Of a DNA stretch of 64,000 nucleotides, positions 58,134 through 64,000 are shown piece after piece (position 1 is the first letter of the stretch; each line of letters opens with the position of its first letter). The position numbers and the translations under genes are program-made. Under the pieces are notes generated by a model. It saw only the letters and a program-made list of their open reading frames with translations. It searched no databases and had not been told where the DNA came from. Origin of the DNA: Thioalkalivibrio thiocyanodenitrificans ARhD 1. Lineage in GTDB: Bacteria; Pseudomonadota; Gammaproteobacteria; Ectothiorhodospirales; Ectothiorhodospiraceae. Where the stretch lies: positions 124,001-188,000 of the forward strand of contig NZ_KB900537.1 of the NCBI RefSeq assembly GCF_000378965.1, read 5' to 3'.

Positions 58134-60503
58134 ATGCAAACCCTTCTCCCTCTTGACGGCCCGGAAATAGATCTATGGGACATGCCGAACGAGGAGATGG
58201 TCGAGAGTCTGTCGCGCTCGCCTGTCAAGGTCCTTGATCTTGAGACCACCGGTCTCACCCTCTCCTCGGAGCCGGTCAGACTCAATGGCACCGAGCTTCG
58301 CGCCGGCGATGACCCCACCCTCAGGGTTCGAGTCATCACCGTGGCCTGGGCCGATGGAGACCGACTCAGGCGCGCAGCGTTCGATCTGGATCTCGTAAGC
58401 CAGCGCGCCGGCGAGTTCTGGGTGGGGCGCATCGCCGCGGCCTGCATGACGCACACCGTGTGCGGTCACAACGTCGGGTTCGATCTTGGCTGGCTGAGTC
58501 TCCTGACCGAAAATGTTCCCGAGCGCACGCTCGACACGATGCTGCTGGCGAGATGCCTGCGACCGGATGTGCCGCTGCGCCTGGCGCAGATCGTGGGCGA
58601 GCGCGAACCCGAGCGCCGCCACTTCTACTACGAAAACGCCCGCGCCGTCTTTCTCAAAGGCGGCGGCATGTGGACTCTCGAGACTCTGGTCGCGGTAATC
58701 CTTGACCGCCCCATGGAGAAGGGCTACCAACGCCCGAAGAACTGGACGCGCGCCGTACTTACCGAGGAGCACTACAAGTACGCCACCGCAGACGTCGATC
58801 TCACCGTGGAGCTTTTGATGGAGCTCCTGGGGGCGCGCTCTGTCGATGAGATCGTAAGCTGCTACGAAAGCTTCAAGCAGAGCACGCCGGCCATCGCGGT
58901 CGTGGAGCCCCAGGTTCTTGATGTGCTCTCGATCCGCGCCCGAGGGATCCCGGTCAACACTCAGAGCGCGCGCGACTACGCGAAGCGCCGGTTCGAAGAC
59001 GCCCGGGTGCATGCCGGAGAGATGGCGCTGATCGAGCCCTCGCTCGCGCCTTTTCGCGAAGACCTGGCCAATCACGAGAAAGGGGTGTCTCGTGAGCTTC
59101 GCTCCGCGCTTGCCCAGGCATTCATCTCGCGCGGCCTGGAACTGGGGCAAACGGACAAGACAGCAGAGTACAAGGTAGGCGAGAAGGATCTTCGGCTCGT
59201 GGGGGCGGAGAGAAACCCGGAGGCCAAGGCCCTTTTCGATGCGTGGGTGAAGGTGGCCAAGGCGCAGAAGGCGGGAAACATGGCGCTTGAGCTCGCCGCC
59301 TTTGCCGCCAGAAGCCCCGACGGCAGGGTACATCCGCTACTCTCCCATGGCCCGGCGACGGGGCGCCTGTCCTCGGCCGAGCCCAACTCCCAGCAGTTTC
59401 CGGGCGACCCGGATTTTCGGGCGATTGTCGAGGCCGGCGAGGGCCTGAAGATCGCGGCCTCCGACTACTCAGCGCTCGATGTACGCGTGGGGTCCGCGCT
59501 CTGCATTCGCGCACAGCGCGAGATTCTCTCGGCCTACCACGAGGCCAGCCTGCCTCCCCAGGTACAGATCGCCATCCACGAGGCCATGTCCCGTCCTTAC
59601 GAGGAGGTGGTGCTTCGCATGGAGCGGGTGATCGAGGACGCCAACCGAAAGCTCAAGGAGGCGATCGAGACCCGCAACTGGACGGAGAAAGACGAGCAGC
59701 ACCAAAGGCTTCTGGTCGCGCGCCTGGCAACGCGCTTTGCTTTCGTGATGACCCAGGCAAGGCTCAAGGGCGAGCCCGAGTGGAGCGCCTTGAGAGAGGC
59801 CTTCCGGCTGGATCTGGATATCCACACCTTCACAGCGCTCAAGATGACCGGCCAGGACCCGGTGGCGATCTTCGCCGGGCTGTCTCGAGAGCAGATCGCC
59901 AAGGTGCAAAAGGAGCTCAAGGAGGAGCTTGGCGAGAAGCGCAAGTCGGGAAAAGTCGCAAACCTTGGGCTGCTCTATGCGATGCAGACCGCGGGGTTTC
60001 GGGATTTTGCCAACAAGACCTTCAATATGGGGTGGGGGTTCGAGTACTCCGACGAAATCAGGGTCTCGTGGCTCGATGCATACCCGGAGGTCGATATCTG
60101 GCACATCTGGACGGAACTCAACCCCGGCGGCCGGGTCTGGGTGCCGGAGGCCAATTCGCACGGCAACCGCCCCAAGAACTGGTACACGGTCACGACCCTG
60201 GGCGGGCGCGACATGGTGGCGATCGGCACCAATGCCGCGCTCGCCTATCCCGACCAGGGCACGGGCGCCGACATTATCGGCCTGGCGCTGGCGCTGCTGC
60301 GAGAAGAGCATCCGGACGCCTTCCGGGCCTGCATCAACCAGGTCCACGATGAGCTGGTCTTTGAGTTCCCGGCCGCGCACCAGGATCGTTACACGCGGGT
60401 TATCTCGGAGACGATGAGCCGCGCAGGCAACCACTACACCATGCCGTTCGGCGTGCCGATCGAGGCTGGCTGCATCGCAGGAGACGTTTGGCTCAAGGAC
60501 TGA
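58134..60503 (+). CDS. family A DNA polymerase with 3'-5' exonuclease
   Basis: 789 residues. Exonuclease motifs VLDLETTGL, GHNVGFDLGWL and YKYATADVDLT (about residues 34-230) are intact. Polymerase motif A is ASDYSALDVR, motif B RKSGKVANLGLLYA, motif C NQVHDELVFE. No 5' nuclease domain. Compared with Pol I, the usual Glu of motif A is Asp and the O-helix Phe is Leu. Likely used for plasmid replication or repair. TTG 58125 is an alternative start. Confidence 0.88.
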   Translation: MQTLLPLDGPEIDLWDMPNEEMVESLSRSPVKVLDLETTGLTLSSEPVRLNGTELRAGDDPTLRVRVITVAWADGDRLRRAAFDLDLVSQRAGEFWVGRIAAACMTHTVCGHNVGFDLGWLSLLTENVPERTLDTMLLARCLRPDVPLRLAQIVGEREPERRHFYYENARAVFLKGGGMWTLETLVAVILDRPMEKGYQRPKNWTRAVLTEEHYKYATADVDLTVELLMELLGARSVDEIVSCYESFKQSTPAIAVVEPQVLDVLSIRARGIPVNTQSARDYAKRRFEDARVHAGEMALIEPSLAPFREDLANHEKGVSRELRSALAQAFISRGLELGQTDKTAEYKVGEKDLRLVGAERNPEAKALFDAWVKVAKAQKAGNMALELAAFAARSPDGRVHPLLSHGPATGRLSSAEPNSQQFPGDPDFRAIVEAGEGLKIAASDYSALDVRVGSALCIRAQREILSAYHEASLPPQVQIAIHEAMSRPYEEVVLRMERVIEDANRKLKEAIETRNWTEKDEQHQRLLVARLATRFAFVMTQARLKGEPEWSALREAFRLDLDIHTFTALKMTGQDPVAIFAGLSREQIAKVQKELKEELGEKRKSGKVANLGLLYAMQTAGFRDFANKTFNMGWGFEYSDEIRVSWLDAYPEVDIWHIWTELNPGGRVWVPEANSHGNRPKNWYTVTTLGGRDMVAIGTNAALAYPDQGTGADIIGLALALLREEHPDAFRACINQVHDELVFEFPAAHQDRYTRVISETMSRAGNHYTMPFGVPIEAGCIAGDVWLKD

Positions 60504-60543
60504 GGGGCCGGCGCGCGCTCTACGGCCAAACCCGAGGCCCTGT

Positions 60544-60552
60544 TCGCTATAC
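60544..60552 (+). promoter_or_regulatory. TCGCTATAC-family promoter core
   Basis: TCGCTATAC with CCAAA ending exactly 17 bases upstream of TATAC. Confidence 0.65.
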
Positions 60553-60588
60553 GGGAGACGCCCACTCAGAGCCTTGCCAAACACCCCT

Positions 60589-61041
60589 ATGCCCGCGCTT
60601 TCACCGAAACCGATTCTTCACGTCTACGCCTGGATAGGTGGCCTTGTTCTGGGACGCGCATCGCCCGCCGATCTTCCCGGCTACTCCCTCAAAGAGGCGT
60701 TCCTGCTGTTTGCCAGCGCGCTCGTGCTTACCTTCCTGTGGGCTTCTCATGTATCAGGACTCGGCGCCGGGCACGCGCTTCTCTGGGTCTTTGTGGATCC
60801 CTTGGCCGCCGGCCTTGCGCTGTGCGTGATCCTGCTCTACAAGGGGCTCTCCAACCGAATCGCCCAGATGATTGCAGGCCTGGCCTTTCTCAGCCTGGGG
60901 ATCGTGCTGATCAAGGCCCTGCTGAGCTTCGCAGCCGGCTCGGTGATGGACGCGCAGATCCTTCTGCTCTCGTATCTGATCCTGGACATCGCCTACCTGG
61001 TGGGCCTCGTGCGCCTTGCTCAACGAAGCGGCTGCTTCTAA
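60589..61041 (+). CDS. four-span membrane protein
   Basis: 150 residues with about four membrane helices (near 28-48, 55-80, 87-107, 117-140). No catalytic motif. The start is uncertain (ATG 60589, or TTG 60574), with no clear ribosome-binding site. Followed 15 bases later by the 199-residue gene. Confidence 0.55.
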   Translation: MPALSPKPILHVYAWIGGLVLGRASPADLPGYSLKEAFLLFASALVLTFLWASHVSGLGAGHALLWVFVDPLAAGLALCVILLYKGLSNRIAQMIAGLAFLSLGIVLIKALLSFAAGSVMDAQILLLSYLILDIAYLVGLVRLAQRSGCF

Positions 61042-61056
61042 GCGAGGCGTGCACGG

Positions 61057-61656
61057 ATGATCTCCAGGCTACAGAAGCGAGTGATCGTCAACCCCTCTGA
61101 GTGGACGCCGAAGAGATGGGTGCGAAACAAGAAGAACTCGCCGCAGTACCTCGATGCGCTTGCCGCCACCGCGCTCGATGAGCTTCGCTCGGATCTCGAG
61201 AAGGCGCTCGATACGCTCCAGCGCATCAATGCCAGGCTCGCAGAGATCGATGAGGCAATCCGATCGCTTCAGCCCAAGCGCCATGGTGCGATCGTCATGG
61301 AGCGCTACGGCTGCGAGGGGCACGGCGTGCTTGGCTGCGTCGGCTGCCCGCACGTTCGCTGGGTGCAATGGCTCGATCTGTCACGGCAGGAGGAGAACCA
61401 CAAGCCCAAGGCGCGCCAGTATCGTGACGAGGCCCCTGAGCAGCGCCCGGGGCTGGCGAGAAAGACCTGGAATGCCTACCTGCGCGAGCACCCGCTGCGC
61501 TACCTGAGAAGGACAGGGCCCTTTGAAGCGATCCATCGCGACATCGAGACCCTGATCAAGGAGGCTCAGACGCTGTTACAGGAGAAGTCCAAGCTTCTCA
61601 ACAGCATCGGGAACTTCCGCCGAAGTTTCCGTCAGATGAAGTTCTCTCAGCCCTGA
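61057..61656 (+). CDS. coiled-coil protein with cysteine cluster
   Basis: 199 residues. Helical arms (about 35-75 and 155-185) flank a compact centre with CEGHGVLGCVGCPHVRWVQW, where Cys, Cys, Cys and His could bind zinc. A basic C-terminus follows. Possibly DNA-binding; family not recognised. Confidence 0.58.
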   Translation: MISRLQKRVIVNPSEWTPKRWVRNKKNSPQYLDALAATALDELRSDLEKALDTLQRINARLAEIDEAIRSLQPKRHGAIVMERYGCEGHGVLGCVGCPHVRWVQWLDLSRQEENHKPKARQYRDEAPEQRPGLARKTWNAYLREHPLRYLRRTGPFEAIHRDIETLIKEAQTLLQEKSKLLNSIGNFRRSFRQMKFSQP

Positions 61657-61669
61657 GATGCAGCGCCGC

Positions 61670-62689
61670 TCAAGGGTTCTTCCCGGAGATTCCGTTGGGC
61701 TTAAGTTCCACGGGAGCGGCTTCGCCGGCCGCCACCGCGAGGCTGAACCACTCCTTGAGCATTGCCGCCTCGACGCTGAGATTCTCCCGGTCCTGCGCGC
61801 TGAGCACGTAGATCTGGTATGAGCTCACGCGCAGATCCGAGCGCACCAGCATCACAAACTGCCTCTCGCCTTGCGCACAGTCGATGTGCGCAACCCATAC
61901 AGCGCCGCGCTGATGCGCGATACGCTCCTGCTCGATCTCAGGGTCCGGGCAGGTCAGGCTGCGCTCCATCACCGCCCTTGAGAACAGCTCGCGCGTGATC
62001 GCCCTGGGGTGCTCGCGCTCAATCACAAAACCCCGAACCCCATCATCCGAGCGCCACGCCAGGGTGGTCAGAGGATCGATAGGGTCGTTGACGCGAAAAT
62101 CCGGGCGCCCGAGCTCCGCGGACTCGTACATCTGCGCAATGGAATCACGCATCCGGGTAGAGAGCGCAAGGCGCTCAGGGCGCAAGGTGATCGCCTCTGG
62201 GTCGATGAACTCTCCCGAGATCACCCGATCCGCGCCTCTCTCTTGGCCCGCCACGCAGCGATCCATGCGCTCGAGCGCAGCCATGGATCCACGCAGGCTC
62301 ACGGTCCTTGAGACGCCCTCAGCCTCCAGCACGAGATCAAGGCCCTTGCGAAGCTTGTCTACGTCCAGGCCTTCCAGGGGGATCTCGATCCGGTGCGCGG
62401 TGGCTGCGCGCGCCATGGCGGTGCCCGGCGACAGGCGATCGCCGTCCACTTCAAGCGAGATGTTGATGTAAACGCCTGGCGTGAACGCCCATCGCTCATC
62501 GAAGAACCCAAGCTGGTGTTCAGAGCCCTCGGCTGAGGCACGCACGGACATGTAGCCGCCCGGGTAGGTGTTCGCATAGGCAGTGCATTCGCCTTGCGTG
62601 CCCGGCGCGGCGGAGCGCGCCACGCTCCAGTCCTGGGCGGCAGCGGTGACAGAGAACAAGGCAAGGCAAAGCAAGGTGGCAAGACGCAT
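61670..62689 (-). CDS. secreted hypothetical protein (339 aa)
   Basis: Signal peptide MRLATLLCLALFSVTAAAQ (cut after AAA or AAAQ). The mature chain has two cysteine pairs and regions such as FFDERWAFTPGVYINISLEV. Periplasmic or outer-membrane location likely; no family recognised. Weak ribosome-binding site. Convergent with the coiled-coil gene. Confidence 0.58.
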   Translation of the reverse strand: MRLATLLCLALFSVTAAAQDWSVARSAAPGTQGECTAYANTYPGGYMSVRASAEGSEHQLGFFDERWAFTPGVYINISLEVDGDRLSPGTAMARAATAHRIEIPLEGLDVDKLRKGLDLVLEAEGVSRTVSLRGSMAALERMDRCVAGQERGADRVISGEFIDPEAITLRPERLALSTRMRDSIAQMYESAELGRPDFRVNDPIDPLTTLAWRSDDGVRGFVIEREHPRAITRELFSRAVMERSLTCPDPEIEQERIAHQRGAVWVAHIDCAQGERQFVMLVRSDLRVSSYQIYVLSAQDRENLSVEAAMLKEWFSLAVAAGEAAPVELKPNGISGKNP

Positions 62690-62738
62690 AGTGGGTATCC
62701 GTTGGAGAAATGGCGCGGCAGAGCTCGCCGCCGCCTCT

Positions 62739-62747
62739 GTATAGCTA
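62739..62747 (-). promoter_or_regulatory. TCGCTATAC-family promoter core
   Basis: Minus strand TAGCTATAC about 50 bases before the secreted protein gene. Confidence 0.5.
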
Positions 62748-62833
62748 CTTTCGAGACCGCGCGGGAAAATCAAAACGCATCGCCCCGCACGCCCTGATTT
62801 TCTTTTCGAGAGCGGGCAAATGAGTTTGCATTA

Positions 62834-62842
62834 TCGCTATAC
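62834..62842 (+). promoter_or_regulatory. TCGCTATAC-family promoter core
   Basis: TCGCTATAC with GCAAA ending exactly 17 bases upstream; reads into the 65-residue gene. Confidence 0.65.
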
Positions 62843-62897
62843 GCAGGGAAGGCGGTCGCGCGGTGTGGCCGTCATCCAACGAAAGAAGAGGTTTGCT

Positions 62898-63095
62898 ATG
62901 ACCCCAACGACGCCGAGGGCCTGGGAGGAAGAAATCGCCTACGCTCAGCGCACACTGCACACCAAGGATTACAGCCAGCATGGCTATGATCCTCGCAGTT
63001 TCCAGCAGTACATCTCAAACCTGGCCGCCGCCGCGGAACAAGCCGGCCACAAGGAGTACAAGCGCAAGCTGCGCCGCATCGCCAGTATCGCCTAG
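62898..63095 (+). CDS. small hypothetical protein (65 aa)
   Basis: Starts MTPTTPRAWEEEIAYAQRTL behind AAGAGG. Helical and basic at its end (KRKLRRIASIA). Unknown. Confidence 0.6.
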   Translation: MTPTTPRAWEEEIAYAQRTLHTKDYSQHGYDPRSFQQYISNLAAAAEQAGHKEYKRKLRRIASIA

Positions 63096-63197
63096 CGCGA
63101 TCTGCCTGGCCGGTGTCGGTGGCCATGGATGCGCGCTTCACCGACATCGGCCTCTTTATTTTCAGTCAAGCCTTCCAGCCCTCCCCCGAAAGAAAAG

Positions 63198-63228
63198 AAC
63201 CACCTCAACGAAAGTCGTTGAGGTGGTT
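63198..63228. terminator. strong bidirectional terminator
   Basis: 14-base perfect stem AACCACCTCAACGA/TCGTTGAGGTGGTT with a three-base loop; minus strand continues TCTTTTCTTTC. Confidence 0.82.
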
Positions 63229-63245
63229 TGAATGGTGCGGTTGAT

Positions 63246-63710
63246 TTAGTACCTGAACATGAACTGCCAGGCAAGCGTCGGGACATCGAGGTCTCCACCC
63301 ATATCAGGGATGAAGGTAACCCTCGTTCTCACCTTGTTGGTGCCGAAAGTCATCATCGGCAACACACCTGGCATGGTCTTGATGTAGTCGAAGTTATCGC
63401 GATACATCAAGAACGCCATGGCGCCCATACCCACCGCGCCGACCCGGTACTCCCAGGCCTTTCCGATGTAGCCGGAAGGCTCTCCGAGGCTGTCAATGAA
63501 GACATCGGCGGTGTTGTAGGTCACGGTGTTCCCGGAATGCTTGAAGTTCCAGGACGCCCCCACGCCGCGGTTATCCTCGTTGTAACCGTGCCCGGCCTCG
63601 GCAAAGTGGTAAGAGCTGCCGTTGACGTGCACCCAAGCGCTGCTGGCAATGGCCGGGGCCATGGTGATCGAGCCGACGATCAGGCACACGAGCATCATGA
63701 AAGTTCTCAT
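63246..63710 (-). CDS. secreted, probable outer-membrane beta-barrel protein
   Basis: 154 residues. Signal peptide ending IASSAWVHV; then YNEDNRGVGASWNFKHSGNT and a final aromatic FMFRY, the style of small outer-membrane barrels (PagP- or deacylase-like). No catalytic residues identified. Start behind CAGGAG. Confidence 0.62.
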   Translation of the reverse strand: MRTFMMLVCLIVGSITMAPAIASSAWVHVNGSSYHFAEAGHGYNEDNRGVGASWNFKHSGNTVTYNTADVFIDSLGEPSGYIGKAWEYRVGAVGMGAMAFLMYRDNFDYIKTMPGVLPMMTFGTNKVRTRVTFIPDMGGDLDVPTLAWQFMFRY

Positions 63711-63742
63711 CGCTAATCTCCTGGTTATGGTTTCCTCAAGGA

Positions 63743-63752
63743 GATCTAGCGA
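63743..63752 (-). promoter_or_regulatory. TCGCTATAC-family variant
   Basis: Minus strand TTCGCTAGATC followed by TCCTTGAGGAAAC; the TATA part is changed. Confidence 0.4.
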
Positions 63753-63834
63753 AAAGCGCCGCTCTTTCTGATCCCTGAAGACGAGCGCGTGTCGCAACAC
63801 GAAAGGAGAGAGAGGCCGATACGGCGCTGGCGGT

Positions 63835-63843
63835 CGCTATACC
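63835..63843 (+). promoter_or_regulatory. TCGCTATAC-family promoter core
   Basis: TCGCTATAC 30 bases before the last gene of the window. Confidence 0.6.
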
Positions 63844-63873
63844 GGGTGAGACCCAAAGACAGGAGAAACAAGA

Positions 63874-64000
63874 TGGCGCGCACCCGATACAAGATCTCTA
63901 TCGACCTCTACGCCGATGGAGATGAATGGGAGCTCAAGCAGTTCAAAGACGTGAGCGATGCCCTTCACACCCGCTCGCAGGAGCGAGACCGGCTGGTGAA
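63874..64000 (+). CDS. hypothetical protein, cut by window end
   Basis: Starts MARTRYKISIDLYADGDEWE behind CAGGAGAAAC and runs off the end. Too little to classify. Confidence 0.6.

Noticed and set aside
1-64000. Insertion sequences, integrase genes, tRNA or rRNA genes
   Set aside because: None recognised; no transposase-like protein, terminal inverted repeats or cloverleaf was found by eye.
1-64000. Relaxase and oriT
   Set aside because: No relaxase-like protein is in the window, and no nic-type site could be supported.

Overview
The window (64 kb, high GC, densely coded) reads as part of a large conjugative plasmid, or plasmid-like integrated element, of a gammaproteobacterium. The evidence is an iteron-type origin with a TrfA-like initiator, ParA/ParB partition genes, an F-type (traA-L-E-K-B-V-C) type IV secretion operon, a coupling ATPase, an antirestriction protein and many small accessory genes. 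No rRNA, tRNA, transposase or core housekeeping operon was seen, and the host genus cannot be named from the sequence.

Layout. 1-13.3 kb: accessory genes, including a CCA-adding enzyme, a type IV pilus minor-pilin cassette (pilV-W-X-like), an S49 protease, a Panacea-domain protein, uracil-DNA glycosylase, an SSB-like protein and a Rad52-type annealing protein. 13.3-18.7 kb: a YdjM-like hydrolase, a TraD-type coupling protein, a small protein resembling a sigma-70 family factor facing an HTH protein, a RusA-like resolvase and a small putative DNA-binding protein. 18.9-24.4 kb: iterons, replication initiator, parA, parB, then a second chromosomal-type parB preceded by a parS-like site. 24.5-36.3 kb: KlcA/ArdB, a C5 methyltransferase, a Tus-like protein, HDOD and GGDEF/EAL signalling proteins, a secreted protein, a YbaB-like protein, a topoisomerase III C-terminal fragment, dCMP deaminase and an HTH protein with a histone-H1-like tail. 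36.3-49.8 kb: the transfer region on the minus strand (M48 protease, TraF-type peptidase, TrbI, TraC, V, B, K, E, L, A, transglycosylase, SSB-like protein, a giant repeat/OmpA lipoprotein, DsbA/C-like protein). 50-64 kb: DinG-type helicase, SSB, HD nucleotidase, a three-domain nucleotide-related fusion, rubrerythrin, RNase H, a family A DNA polymerase and secreted proteins.

How it fits together. The element carries an unusually full DNA-metabolism kit (polymerase, RNase H, several SSB-like proteins, annealing protein, resolvase, helicase, glycosylase, nucleotide enzymes). The most striking non-coding signal is a promoter-like element, core TCGCTATAC (variants TCCCTATAC, TCGCTACAC), found more than 30 times in intergenic DNA. 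It nearly always points at the next gene, and about a dozen copies have a CAA-type element about 17 bases upstream. The sigma-like gene at 15.9-16.6 kb makes a plasmid-encoded transcription programme an attractive but untested idea. A second, smaller promoter class carries GTTACCGGTGCTATACT. Starts given below are chosen by ribosome-binding site where one is visible.
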